Shown here: piece after piece, positions 8,337-17,508 of the stretch
Layout of the letters: every line of letters begins with the position of its first letter
Position numbering within the stretch: the first letter of the stretch is position 1
Origin: Bacillota bacterium
GTDB taxonomy: Bacteria > Bacillota > UBA4882 > UBA8346
Length of the DNA stretch: 40,393 nucleotides
Direction: 5' to 3'
Assembly (NCBI GenBank): GCA_023435565.1
Contig: JAEYRN010000107.1
Coordinates: 1-40,393 of the forward strand
Translations under genes and position numbers: made by a program
Notes under the pieces: model-generated
Told to the model about the DNA's origin: nothing
Seen by the model: only the letters and a program-made list of their open reading frames with translations
The model's database searches: none

Positions 8337-9221
8337 ATGAATACATATGATATTACATTTCTAGGGCATATGTGTTTTGATGAAATTACACCTTACCAGG
8401 GTGAAACAAAAGCCTCGCCGGGGAGCGCGGTGTTATGTGGGGCCATGGTGGCGTCGCGGGTAGGCAAAAAGGTTGCAGTTATAACTAAAATGGCCAAAAA
8501 AGATGAATCTATTAACAAACCCATACAGGATTTGGGTATAGATACATTTATCATCCCGGCTGCGAAAACCACTTTTGCCGTTGTTATCCATCCTACTGCT
8601 AATGTCGACGAAAGACGGCTTATGATCCGAAAAAGCGCCGGATTATTTAAGTTGGATGAGATTCCGTCCTTGAAAACCAAATACCTGCATTTAGCTGGAA
8701 TTTCCGATCAAGAATTTGATATGGATTTAATTCAGGGTTTAAAAGCTCAAGGATACAATCTCTCGGTTGATATGCAGAGTTTTGTCCGGCAAGTAGATCC
8801 GGTAACCTGTGAGATCGCTTTTAAAGATGTCCCCCAAAAACAAGCGATCGTAAAACAAATGAGCAAGGCGAAATTAGATGTTGTAGAGGCTAAGGTTCTA
8901 ACCGGTACCGATGATCTTGAAGAAGCCTCCATTATCCTCGAAAATTGGGGTTGCCCGGAGACAGTCATAACCAAGGCGGAGGGCGTTTTAGCTAGAGTTA
9001 ACGGCAAGACTTATTACGAAAAGTTTTCCAATCGTAGCGTAGTTGGACGAACCGGTCGGGGAGACACCACTTTTGCTGCTTATTTATCCTGGCGGATGGA
9101 GCATGATGTAGCCGAATCACTTAAATTCGCCGCCGCCTTGGTCTCCATCAAAATGGAAACACCGGGGCCGTTTCAAGGAACGTTGCAGGACGTATATGAT
9201 CGAATGAAACAAAAGCATTGA
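8337..9221 (+). CDS. PfkB/ribokinase-family carbohydrate kinase
   Basis: A cytoplasmic ATP-dependent sugar kinase of 294 residues, likely acting on a sugar released by the two downstream enzymes. The first PfkB signature is weak (SPGSAVLCGAMVASRVGKKV). The second is clear, GRTGRGDTTFAAYLS, with the catalytic-base Asp at about D243 and the anion-hole glycines. ATG 8325 is in frame, but GGAGAG at 8327-8332 fits ATG 8337, giving the start MNTYDITFLGHMC. The gene lies 24 bases ahead of the GH65 gene. The family covers ribo-, fructo-, inositol and ketose kinases and the substrate cannot be read from sequence. Confidence 0.88.
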   Translation: MNTYDITFLGHMCFDEITPYQGETKASPGSAVLCGAMVASRVGKKVAVITKMAKKDESINKPIQDLGIDTFIIPAAKTTFAVVIHPTANVDERRLMIRKSAGLFKLDEIPSLKTKYLHLAGISDQEFDMDLIQGLKAQGYNLSVDMQSFVRQVDPVTCEIAFKDVPQKQAIVKQMSKAKLDVVEAKVLTGTDDLEEASIILENWGCPETVITKAEGVLARVNGKTYYEKFSNRSVVGRTGRGDTTFAAYLSWRMEHDVAESLKFAAALVSIKMETPGPFQGTLQDVYDRMKQKH

Positions 9222-9245
9222 TAAAAATTATGGAGGATATTGAAG

Positions 9246-11588
9246 ATGCATTTATTTAAAACTTCTGAAAAATATTTTAAAGTTGACCCGTGGTTAGTGG
9301 TTGAGGAAGGGTTCGATCCCGTCAAACAACGGTTGTCGGAATCAATTTTCTCTTTAGCCAATGAATTTATGTGTGTCCGTGGTTACTTCGAAGAGGGTTA
9401 TTCCGGAGAACATTTGTTGGGCAGTTACTTCAGCCAGCTGTACGATATAATGGATATTAAGTATCCTCAAGTATTCAAAGGATTTATCACTGAAGGTGCC
9501 ACTATGATCAATGCGGTGGATTGGCTTTATACCCGGATTAGTATTGACGGGGAAAGCTTAGATTTGGGCAAGGTGAAATTTTCGGATTTCCAGAGAACCC
9601 TTGATTTGCGAAACGCTACTTTAAAACGGGAATTTGTTTGGACAACTTCGAAAAATAAACAACTCCGGATTACTTTTTTACGGTTCACCGATATCGTTAA
9701 TACCGCCATGGGTTGTCAGAAGATCATTTTCGAACCGCTGAATTTTTCCGGAGAAGTGAAAATATGTTCTGGTCTGAACTTTGATACCATTTATGAACTG
9801 GCCGCCGGGTGGGACCAAACTCAGGGAACCGGTTCCAGTCAAGAAAAAAATGAAAACCTCAACTTTTGGACCTGCGAACGGAGACAATTTACCGATGGTT
9901 GTTACTGTATCCAATCCCGGACCCAGCGTAGTAAGATAAATTTATTTTCCAGTTTTAGATTGATTTTTGATCAAACCATCAATCCCCGGTACGTTGAAGG
10001 CGAGAAGTTTGTTGGAGTGGAGTTTACTTTGCAACTCAATCAAAAGCAGACTAGTTCTTTCGACAAGTTAGTGGTGAATTACTGGGAAGAAACAGGTGGG
10101 GTAGATCAGGTTTGGCAGAATGGGTTAAATTTAGCTAAAAAATATTCCACTATAACCTATGAACAAGCCCTTGAAAAACACAACCGGTGCTGGGCCGATT
10201 TTTGGCAGCGGATGGATGTTGAAATTCAAGGTGATCCCGAGTTGCAACAAGGAGTAAGATACTCCTTGTATGCAATGTATATCAACTACCACGGAGAGAG
10301 TGACCGGCGGAACGTCATTTGCAAGCTAGGGGGCGAAGTATATAACGGAGTTAACTTCTGGGATACGGAAGTTTATTGTCACCGAATGTATATGTTCTTA
10401 AACCCCGAGATTGCTCGGAAATTGTTGATGTACCGCTATCATTATCTTCCCAAGGCATTGGAAAATGCCAAGCGAGTTGATCTGGAAGGCGCGCGTTATC
10501 CGTTCGCCACCATTACCGGCGTTGAAGAGATGGGTACCTGGCAACATGTTGAACTGGAAATCCATCAGAATGAAGCGATTTATTATGCTATCTGGCATTA
10601 TGACAAAGTCTGTAAGGATAAACAGTTCCTATATAATGAAGGAATTGAAATGCTATTGCAAATGTGCCGCTGTATGGCCAGCTGGGGCGGCTGGAGTCCG
10701 AAAAAAGGTGACTTTGGTTTTTACGGGGTAATGGGTCCTGACGAGTTCCATATGATGGTTAACCATAACTGTTACACCAATTACCTCGGGAAGAAGATGT
10801 TCAACTATACGCTGGAAGTACTGGACGAGATGAAACAAAACGTTCCGGACTTATATGAGCAAACTGTTAAGAAGGTGCAACTGACCCCGAACGAAACCGC
10901 GGAATGGAAGCGAATGGCGGATAAGATGCGGATTTTAAAGGATGAGGAAACAGGTATCTATGAACAACACGATGGTTACTTTGATTTACCTCATATTGAC
11001 GTTAAAAATATTCCTATGTCCCAAGTCCCAATCTATAAGCATTGGGCCTATATCAAGATTTTTCGTTTCAATATGGTCAAACAGCCGGATTTTCTGAACC
11101 TGCCTTATTTCTTCAGTCAAGACTTTACAATGGAGGAGAAAAAGGCAAATTATGAATTTTATGAAGCCAGAACTTCCCATGAATCGTCTTTATCACCTTC
11201 ATTACATGCAATTTTAGCGGCTGAATTAGGGAAATTGGATGAAGCATACAACTTTTTAGCTTACGCTGCTCGGTTGGATCTCGATAATTACAACCGGAAT
11301 ACGGAACAAGGGATCCATTCCTCATCAGCGGCCGGGGTTTGGGCAAGCATGGTATCCGGTTTTGGCGGTCTTCGGACGGATGGCGATACGTTGATTATTA
11401 ATCCAACATTACCGGACGAGTGGCAATCTTACCGGTTTAGAATAACTTATGCCGGGTCATTGTTGGAAGTATCGGTTACAAAAGAGGAAGCCGTTTTTAA
11501 AGTGGTTGAAGGAGATGCCGTTCTGCTTAATGTTTACAGAGAACCAGTAAAAATTACGGTAGAGGGTGTAACAATTAAACGAAAATAA
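9246..11588 (+). CDS. GH65 alpha-glucoside phosphorylase
   Basis: An about 780-residue cytoplasmic inverting phosphorylase (no signal peptide) that would split an alpha-glucoside with phosphate to give beta-glucose 1-phosphate. The N-terminal super-sandwich domain (DPVKQRLSESIFSLANEFMC, RGYFEEGYSG) leads to an (alpha/alpha)6 barrel with GVNFWDTEVYCHRMYMFLNP and YGVMGPDEFHMMVNHNCYTN. The Glu of GPDEFH (E500) is the general acid. GIHSSSAAGVWASMV near the C-terminus holds the phosphate-site residues. GGAGGA at 9232-9237 fits ATG 9246 better than TTG 9240. GH65 includes maltose, trehalose, kojibiose, nigerose, glucosylglycerol and glucosylrhamnose phosphorylases. Its place beside a GH36 enzyme and a kinase does not decide which. 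Confidence 0.92.
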   Translation: MHLFKTSEKYFKVDPWLVVEEGFDPVKQRLSESIFSLANEFMCVRGYFEEGYSGEHLLGSYFSQLYDIMDIKYPQVFKGFITEGATMINAVDWLYTRISIDGESLDLGKVKFSDFQRTLDLRNATLKREFVWTTSKNKQLRITFLRFTDIVNTAMGCQKIIFEPLNFSGEVKICSGLNFDTIYELAAGWDQTQGTGSSQEKNENLNFWTCERRQFTDGCYCIQSRTQRSKINLFSSFRLIFDQTINPRYVEGEKFVGVEFTLQLNQKQTSSFDKLVVNYWEETGGVDQVWQNGLNLAKKYSTITYEQALEKHNRCWADFWQRMDVEIQGDPELQQGVRYSLYAMYINYHGESDRRNVICKLGGEVYNGVNFWDTEVYCHRMYMFLNPEIARKLLMYRYHYLPKALENAKRVDLEGARYPFATITGVEEMGTWQHVELEIHQNEAIYYAIWHYDKVCKDKQFLYNEGIEMLLQMCRCMASWGGWSPKKGDFGFYGVMGPDEFHMMVNHNCYTNYLGKKMFNYTLEVLDEMKQNVPDLYEQTVKKVQLTPNETAEWKRMADKMRILKDEETGIYEQHDGYFDLPHIDVKNIPMSQVPIYKHWAYIKIFRFNMVKQPDFLNLPYFFSQDFTMEEKKANYEFYEARTSHESSLSPSLHAILAAELGKLDEAYNFLAYAARLDLDNYNRNTEQGIHSSSAAGVWASMVSGFGGLRTDGDTLIINPTLPDEWQSYRFRITYAGSLLEVSVTKEEAVFKVVEGDAVLLNVYREPVKITVEGVTIKRK

Positions 11589-11621
11589 AGAGAGTTATCT
11601 ATAGTAGCGGGTGATATTTAA

Positions 11622-13742
11622 ATGGTTAAAGTTGATCTTGATCGTAATATTTGGGTATTAGAATGTGTTAATGTTGCATATGTGATTGGCTTAACTGCTG
11701 AAGGCACCATTCATCACATTTATTTTGGAGAAAAACTGCCTTTTCTATCCGATTATCCAAATACTTCTCCTCAAGCTCTATATCCCTTTACTTTTGGGAA
11801 TGATATCTATGCCGAAGAATATTTGGCCTGGTCTAAAGCGAAATATACCGAACCCTGTTTGAAACTAACCTACCACGACCAAGTGAGGGATATTGTTTTA
11901 ATATATGATACTTATTCTATTGAAGAAGATAGGCTGGTATTGTATTTTAAAGAAAGTTATTATCCTCTGGAAGTCAAGTTAACTTATTCACTTATCCCTG
12001 ATTGCGATATGGTTGAACGAACAGCGGAGATTATTAATCAAGGTAATAGTGACATCATTCTCGAAGAGGTACTTACCGGTTCAACTTATGTACCAAAAGG
12101 TAAAAATTACCGGCTCACTTATTTAACCGGGAAATGGGCCGGAGAAACCCAATTGGATCAAGTTATACTCCCTGATACCAAAATGATACTGGAAAGTAGA
12201 AGAGGTACCACCAGTCACTTCGCAAATCCTTATTATACATTGGATAAAAATGGTCAAGCAACAGAGGATACCGGTGAAATTTATTTTGGCGCTTTAGCTT
12301 ACAGCGGTAACTGGAAGATTGTGTTTGAAAAAGATAAGTTTAATTTAATCAAAATAAGCGCCGGGATTCAAGACTTTGATTTTAGCTGGGTTTTAAATCC
12401 CGGTGCTAGTTTTTTGACGCCTAAATTTGTCCTTGGGTATTCGAATGCCGGCTTTGGATCAGTCAGTCGAAATATGCATCAGTATCAACTTAAATATATT
12501 CTCCCGGAACCCGGGCGGAATCAAATCCGAAAAGTGCTATATAACTCCTGGGAGGCTACTTATTTTGATGTGAATGAGGAACAACAGGGTGAGTTGGCTG
12601 AAATCGCCGCCGCCATTGGAGTAGAATTATTTGTCATGGATGATGGATGGTTTAGCGGTAGAAACAATGATCAATCCGGGCTTGGCGACTGGTATGTCAA
12701 TCCAAATAAATTTCCTCAAGGCTTGAAAGGGCTTATTGATAAAGTCAACAGCTTAGGGATGGATTTCGGCCTTTGGGTTGAACCGGAAATGGTTAATCCT
12801 GACAGTGATTTATATCGCTCTCACCCTGACTGGGCCTATCACTATGAAACCCGTGAAAATACTCAAATAAGGCATCAATTGATTTTAAATTTAGCCCGGG
12901 AGGATGTTCGGCAATATATCTATGGTTTTCTTGATAAAATACTTTCCGAAAACAATATTAAGTTTATCAAATGGGATATGAACCGCAACTTTAGTGAACC
13001 CGGCTTTCCATCCGCTCCAGCCGGGGAACAACGTGAAATTTGGGTCCGTCATGTTTGGGGAGTATATGAGATCGTTTCTCAATTGCGCCGGAAACATCCG
13101 GGAGTAATTTTTCAATCTTGTTCCGGCGGAGGCGGCCGGGCTGATTTAGGAATATTACAATACTTCGACCAAGTCTGGACCAGTGACAACACTGATGCCT
13201 TTGACCGACTCTTTATTCAAGAAGGATTTTCATATGCATACTGCGCCAAAATAATGGAAGCCTGGGTTACCAATGAACATAACTGGCTTAATCACCGGCA
13301 ATTGTCTTTAAAATACCGTTTTCATTCAGCGATGATGGGTAATCTGGGTATTGGCGACAATTTATTAAATTGGAGTAATGCTGAAAAAGATGAGGCTAAA
13401 CAATTAATTAAGCTATATAAAGAAATCCGGGATGTAATCCAACATGGGAGGCAATATCGCTTACTTTCCCCTAGAACTAGCCATTTAGTAGCTGTGATGT
13501 ACATCAATGAATCCCAAACTGAGGCGGTTTTATTCGCCTTTCTTCATCACAATCATTTTGGTGATGAATTACCAAAAATTTATTTGAAAGGCTTAAACGA
13601 AAACGCTCTTTATATGTTGGAAGGAAAAGATCTTGTGTTAAGCGGCAAAGCTTTGATGAAGGCAGGAATCCAGATTCAATTAAATGGGGACTTTGATAGT
13701 GAAGTGATTCGGATTCGGGTGGAACAAGATAATATCTTATAA
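11622..13742 (+). CDS. GH36 alpha-galactosidase
   Basis: A 706-residue retaining alpha-galactosidase without a signal peptide, so cytoplasmic. After an N-terminal beta-sandwich the barrel carries LFVMDDGWFSGRNNDQSGLG and FGLWVEPEMVNPDSDLY. Next come KFIKWDMNRNFSEPG with nucleophile D452, and VWTSDNTDAFDRL with the acid/base Asp at D522. All expected catalytic residues are present and the length is usual for bacterial GH36. The ribosome site is modest (GGGTGA). It is the last gene of the uptake operon and would release galactose from imported raffinose- or melibiose-like sugars. A GH36 stachyose or raffinose transferase activity is less likely in a bacterium. Confidence 0.94.
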   Translation: MVKVDLDRNIWVLECVNVAYVIGLTAEGTIHHIYFGEKLPFLSDYPNTSPQALYPFTFGNDIYAEEYLAWSKAKYTEPCLKLTYHDQVRDIVLIYDTYSIEEDRLVLYFKESYYPLEVKLTYSLIPDCDMVERTAEIINQGNSDIILEEVLTGSTYVPKGKNYRLTYLTGKWAGETQLDQVILPDTKMILESRRGTTSHFANPYYTLDKNGQATEDTGEIYFGALAYSGNWKIVFEKDKFNLIKISAGIQDFDFSWVLNPGASFLTPKFVLGYSNAGFGSVSRNMHQYQLKYILPEPGRNQIRKVLYNSWEATYFDVNEEQQGELAEIAAAIGVELFVMDDGWFSGRNNDQSGLGDWYVNPNKFPQGLKGLIDKVNSLGMDFGLWVEPEMVNPDSDLYRSHPDWAYHYETRENTQIRHQLILNLAREDVRQYIYGFLDKILSENNIKFIKWDMNRNFSEPGFPSAPAGEQREIWVRHVWGVYEIVSQLRRKHPGVIFQSCSGGGGRADLGILQYFDQVWTSDNTDAFDRLFIQEGFSYAYCAKIMEAWVTNEHNWLNHRQLSLKYRFHSAMMGNLGIGDNLLNWSNAEKDEAKQLIKLYKEIRDVIQHGRQYRLLSPRTSHLVAVMYINESQTEAVLFAFLHHNHFGDELPKIYLKGLNENALYMLEGKDLVLSGKALMKAGIQIQLNGDFDSEVIRIRVEQDNIL

Positions 13743-13765
13743 GTTATATTCGATATCAATATCGG

Positions 13766-13995
13766 ACTTTTGCTTTTGCTGTTCGAATAGTAGATTTGTG
13801 TGGATTAATGGATAAAAAGCCAGGAATATCGAAAACATTAGCAAATTAATAGTTGCGTTCCGGGACCTCAGTCGGGGCTAATGTTCAGGAAGGACTAGCA
13901 AGCCATAGTGAAGCAGACTATTTAACAAAGTATAGTATTGCTTGTAAAGAGGCTCAAGAGACTTAATATTGGTTAAGATTACTTTCAAAAAAGTC
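13766..13995 (+). pseudogene. Dead four-helix-bundle (S23 / intervening-sequence) protein gene
   Basis: One reading frame contains FAFAVRIVDLCGLMDKKPG, ISKTLAN, two stops, LRSGTSVGANVQEGLASHS, EADYLTKYSIACKEAQET, a stop, then YWLRLL. This is the whole core of the small four-helix-bundle family (typical RIVxLYxxL, QLLRSGTSxGAN, ALKEARETxYWLRLL). Stops fall at 13847-13852 and after EAQET, and the start is gone. The first double stop sits where QL of QLLRSG is expected. The 3' end runs into the composite terminator. Family members are often found inside rRNA or near mobile and diversity-generating elements. This copy is inactive. Confidence 0.8.
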
Positions 13996-14043
13996 AACTA
14001 AAACTCGCTTTATTCAGCGAGTTTTTTTGTTGACTTTTTTGAA
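13984..14043 (+). terminator. Nested double terminator hairpin
   Basis: An inner 9-bp hairpin (14001-14009 with 14016-14024, loop TTATTC) with a T run sits inside an outer perfect 15-bp stem (13984-13998 with 14029-14043). The inner hairpin alone is a good terminator for the sugar operon. The outer stem would also work on the minus strand because its arms contain A6 and T6. Confidence 0.88.
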
Positions 14044-14384
14044 GTTTGAAGAGTGAGGTGAAGTTAATGGAAATATTGTTAAAATCAAGAACGGATAGTT
14101 CAATTTGATTTATCCTTTACCAGCATATCATATTGTGATAGTGAAAAACATTTAATTTTTTTAGGTTTTTCATGGATCCTTTATATATCGGTCCGCATTG
14201 CATTGACTTATATATTTATCCATCTTATAATAAGATTGTGATATTAGTAACAAATAAATGTGCTGCTCTTCACTGTGAAATCGAAGCAACGGTTTTTTTC
14301 ATCTTACGGGTCAAGGCAAGTATGTTGAATTTATAAACTTAACTCAACATATATACTTAAGCTGTGAAAGGGATGATAGGGCAT
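14044..14384 (+). other. Leader region of the electron-transfer operon
   Basis: This non-coding stretch separates the nested terminator from ndh2. It holds a near-consensus promoter at 14203-14231 and a leader of about 145 bases. Within the leader is a small inverted repeat, 8-base arms 14321-14328 and 14344-14351, shortly before the start codon. I see no known riboswitch signature. Confidence 0.5.
14203..14231 (+). promoter_or_regulatory. Sigma-A type promoter of the extracellular electron transfer operon
   Basis: TTGACT at 14203-14208 and TATAAT at 14226-14231 are separated by exactly 17 bases. The -35 has five of six and the -10 six of six consensus bases. Transcription would begin near 14238. 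This suggests strong basal expression by the housekeeping sigma factor. Confidence 0.75.
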
Positions 14385-16454
14385 ATGAGTAAAATAGTTA
14401 TCATCGGTGGGGGTTACGCAGGAATACTTACGGCAAAGAAACTTGCTAAGAAATTCAAAAAGGATGCCGGTACGTCGATCACAATTATTGATAAAAACCC
14501 GTTTCATACCATGCTTACGGAGCTCCATGAGGTTGCTGCGGGAAGGGTCGAAGAAGACAGTATCAGGATAAGCTTCAAAAAGGTCTTTGCAGGCCGAAAG
14601 GTCCAATTCGTTCAGGACTTTGTTGAGTCCGTCGATTTCGGCAAAAAAACCGTCCTCGGAAGAAACGGGTCTTATGAATACGACTATTTGGTAATGGCTG
14701 CAGGTTCACGCCCGGCTTATTTCTGTATCCCGGGAGCGGAGGAGCATTCCATGCCCTTATGGTCTTATGAAGACGCCATCAGGCTCAGGGAGCATATACT
14801 TAACCGCTTCAGGCAGGCTGCTTTGGAAACTGACGAGCTTGAAAAACGCAGGCTGCTTACCTTCCATGTCGTCGGCGCAGGTTTGACGGGAGTCGAAATG
14901 GCGGGTGAACTTGCCGAATACGTTCCGATATTATGCGACAGGTTCGAGATAGACCGGAAAGAGGTATCTATATTTAATGTAGATCTCCTTCCCCGCGTTG
15001 TCCCTATCCTTCCGGAAAAACTTTCCGCAAAAATACAGCGCCGCCTTGAGAAGATGGGGGTGGGCGTGCTACTCAACACTAAAGTAACCGAGATTGGCGG
15101 GGATTTCATCGATTTGAGTTTTGAAGAAAAGGTTAGTCGGCATGCCGCCGGTACGGTGATCTGGGTTGGCGGCATCGAATCCGCTCATGTAACCGTCAAG
15201 GCCGGTGAGACTGTACCTTGCGACCGCCGGGGCAGGTTGAATACGGACAAATACCTCAGGTCCACAGACGATAAATGCTTGTATGTTGCTGGAGATAATA
15301 TCAATTATACCTCTGCGGGTGAGTCCGAACCTGTGCCTCAAATGGTGGAAAACTGTGAGCTAAGCGCCGATAACGTGGCGCACAATATATATGTGTCCAT
15401 AACGGGCAAAGGCAAACTTGAAGAGTATAAGCCCCAATTCCACGGGGTCATGGTAAGCCTCGGCGGCAGATACGCAGTCGCCAGGGTAGGCTTACCCGGA
15501 ATAATGATAAACCTCCCGTCAATCCTCGCGATGTTTACAAAGCACTTTATAAATATCGTATATTTTGTCCAGGTGCTCGGTTGGAACAAGGTATTCAGCT
15601 ATCTCAAACACGAATTTTTCACCGTACGCAATAAACGAAGTTTTGTCGGAGGGCATCTAAGCAATCGGACGCCCAGCTTTCTTCTGGTTCCGCTCCGCCT
15701 TTGGCTGGGTGCCGTATGGCTATTCGAAGGCGTTATGAAAATAGTGGATGGCTGGTTCGGGGCCCCTAAGCTTAAAGGTTTTTTCGGAGGGGCAAACGCC
15801 TGGTTCGATTCCCTGCTGGGTAAAACAACCGACGCAATTACCTCAGCGACGAATGCTGCCGCCTCGGTATCGGACGCGGTGACCGCTGCCACTGGAGCAG
15901 CTACATCAGCGGCCGATGCGGTGACTGCGGCCACCGGAGCAGCAGTCTCGGCGTCCGATGCAGTGACCGCCGCCACCGGAGCAGCAACTTCGGCGTCCGC
16001 TGCCGGGACAGTCATTATCAACTGGGATATCTTCGGCATCTTCAAGATGATATTTGTAAGCGGCAAGTCGCTAGCCGAATCCACCCTCGCCGACTTCGCT
16101 TTCAAGCTTGATATACCCGTTATGAACTGGTTTATCAACACCTGTATTATGCCTTACGACTGGGTCCAGGTGGCGATGCAGATATTCATCGTCACCGCTG
16201 AGATACTCATCGGGCTTGCGCTGATCGGGGGGCTATTCACTACACCGTCCAGTGCGTTATCCCTAGTATTGATGTCCATGTTCGTTACCACCACGGGCCT
16301 ATATCTGTCAAGTTTCTGGATGATCTTTGCGGCAATAGTCATGCTCTGGGGCGCAGGAAGCATCTTCGGCCTGGACTATTACGTTACCCCGCTCCTGAAA
16401 AAAGGCTGGAAACGATTAGGGTTAGTAAGGCGGTTATATATCTATCATGACTAA
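14385..16454 (+). CDS. ndh2: Type II NADH dehydrogenase with C-terminal membrane domain (Ndh2 of FLEET)
   Basis: A 689-residue flavoprotein that should pass electrons from NADH to a membrane quinone without pumping protons. The FAD site is KIVIIGGGYAGILTAKKL, the NADH site is FHVVGAGLTGVEMAGELAEY, and YVAGDN near residue 303 is the second FAD segment. Residues about 430-689 add several membrane helices of DoxX-like type. Between the first two lies an alanine-rich repeat insert. Standard Ndh is about 400-450 residues; the long membrane tail is a mark of the EET-specific Ndh2. GTG 14364 and ATG 14373 are in frame, but ATG 14385 gives the canonical MSKIVIIGG start. The stop overlaps the next ATG by 8 bases. 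Confidence 0.9.
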   Translation: MSKIVIIGGGYAGILTAKKLAKKFKKDAGTSITIIDKNPFHTMLTELHEVAAGRVEEDSIRISFKKVFAGRKVQFVQDFVESVDFGKKTVLGRNGSYEYDYLVMAAGSRPAYFCIPGAEEHSMPLWSYEDAIRLREHILNRFRQAALETDELEKRRLLTFHVVGAGLTGVEMAGELAEYVPILCDRFEIDRKEVSIFNVDLLPRVVPILPEKLSAKIQRRLEKMGVGVLLNTKVTEIGGDFIDLSFEEKVSRHAAGTVIWVGGIESAHVTVKAGETVPCDRRGRLNTDKYLRSTDDKCLYVAGDNINYTSAGESEPVPQMVENCELSADNVAHNIYVSITGKGKLEEYKPQFHGVMVSLGGRYAVARVGLPGIMINLPSILAMFTKHFINIVYFVQVLGWNKVFSYLKHEFFTVRNKRSFVGGHLSNRTPSFLLVPLRLWLGAVWLFEGVMKIVDGWFGAPKLKGFFGGANAWFDSLLGKTTDAITSATNAAASVSDAVTAATGAATSAADAVTAATGAAVSASDAVTAATGAATSASAAGTVIINWDIFGIFKMIFVSGKSLAESTLADFAFKLDIPVMNWFINTCIMPYDWVQVAMQIFIVTAEILIGLALIGGLFTTPSSALSLVLMSMFVTTTGLYLSSFWMIFAAIVMLWGAGSIFGLDYYVTPLLKKGWKRLGLVRRLYIYHD
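15873..15998 (+). repeat. Three 42-bp tandem repeats inside ndh2 (Ala-rich linker)
   Basis: Units at 15873-15914, 15915-15956 and 15957-15998 each encode DAV-TAATGAA followed by four Ala/Ser/Thr/Val residues, period 14. A partial unit precedes them. The copies differ by several silent changes, so the repeat is not brand new. Protein predicted here is a flexible or helical amphipathic linker. Confidence 0.85.
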
Positions 16455-17442
16455 CAAATCGAGTTTGGCATCTATAAGCGAGTCCTGTCTTTCCACTGAC
16501 AGGCTTGAATATGAAGAAGCCCTGCGTCTGACGGAGTTAGAAGTCCGAAAACTCCTGAAGACCGCTCCGACCCTTATAAGGCGCCAGACTTCGCATCTTG
16601 CCCGGGCAGTCGGGAAAGGCATCCGGGCGCGAGCTTTGCTTGCCTGTTCCATAGGCGGCGACGGCCTTGTTGGTCATGGCGCGATAAATGCCGCCGCAGC
16701 CGTCGAGCTATTGCATCTGGCGACGCTTATTCATGACGACATTATCGACGACGCCGATATGCGCCGGGGCATCGACGCCTTACATGTGAAATTTGGCGAA
16801 AAGACCGCTGTCCTCTGCGGGGATTATCTGTTCTGCCTTGCCTTTGAACTTACTTCGGCAATATCGCCCCGGGAAATGAGTAGGGAAAAAACCGACGGCG
16901 TTCTGCCCGCATACCTTACCGAGATCTGTCTCGGTGAGGTCAGAGAATTAAGCAACACCGGGAATCTAGATCTTACAGAGCGCGAATATTTTAGGATAAT
17001 ATCCGGTAAAACGGCGGCGCTGTTTGAGGCGTCCTTCCACGCAGGCTTCCTTCTTTCCGACGAGCTGCCGGAAGCCAAGGAAGTTTATATCGAAATAGGC
17101 AAACAGTTAGGTATAATTTTTCAGCTTGTCGATGACTGCCTGGACTTTGTATCTTCGGAAAAAAAGGCAAAGAAGCCCGTGCTTACCGATTGCCGCCGCG
17201 GAGTCATGACGCTGCCGCTTATTTACACGCTGAGAGCCGATAAAACGTTACGCGGTAAAATAGAAAACGGTCTATCGGACCAGGAACTGAAGGATGCCGT
17301 TATGGCGGCGGGTGGGATTGAATATACCCAGTCCAAAATCAGTGAATGCCGATCGAAGGCGAAAAAACTTATCTCCTCGTTGGGCTCCGAAAGCAAAAAG
17401 ACCAGGCTGGAGCTGCTGCTTGACAAGGCTGCCGCTCTTTAG
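16447..17442 (+). CDS. dmkB: Polyprenyl diphosphate synthase (DmkB, quinone side chain)
   Basis: A 331-residue trans-prenyl transferase that elongates isoprenyl diphosphate for the quinone tail. The chain has GKGIRARALLACSIGG for substrate binding and a first Asp-rich motif in LATLIHDDIIDDADMRRG. KTAALFEASFHAG and a second Asp-rich motif, FQLVDDCLDFVS, follow. Both Asp-rich motifs are intact. In the Listeria FLEET locus the corresponding enzyme feeds a dedicated demethylmenaquinone pool; the same role is inferred here from gene order. The ATG overlaps the ndh2 stop by 8 bases, implying coupled translation. Confidence 0.88.
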   Translation: MTNKSSLASISESCLSTDRLEYEEALRLTELEVRKLLKTAPTLIRRQTSHLARAVGKGIRARALLACSIGGDGLVGHGAINAAAAVELLHLATLIHDDIIDDADMRRGIDALHVKFGEKTAVLCGDYLFCLAFELTSAISPREMSREKTDGVLPAYLTEICLGEVRELSNTGNLDLTEREYFRIISGKTAALFEASFHAGFLLSDELPEAKEVYIEIGKQLGIIFQLVDDCLDFVSSEKKAKKPVLTDCRRGVMTLPLIYTLRADKTLRGKIENGLSDQELKDAVMAAGGIEYTQSKISECRSKAKKLISSLGSESKKTRLELLLDKAAAL

Positions 17443-17470
17443 ATGTAACGACATTATTATATTAATATGA

Positions 17471-17508
17471 TTTGCGAAAAAATGTTAAAGCGTCATTATT
17501 TTCGCAAA
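17471..17508. promoter_or_regulatory. Inverted repeat between dmkB and dmkA
   Basis: TTTGCGAAAA at 17471-17480 is mirrored by TTTTCGCAAA at 17499-17508, 18 bases apart, inside the only sizeable gap (17443-17569) in the front of the operon. It has no T run. It could be an operator or an mRNA-processing hairpin. I cannot tell which. Confidence 0.55.

Noticed and set aside
15599..16141. 180-codon minus-strand open frame rich in Ala and Val
   Set aside because: It is the mirror of the Ala-rich repeats of ndh2; it has no ribosome site and lies fully inside a clear gene.
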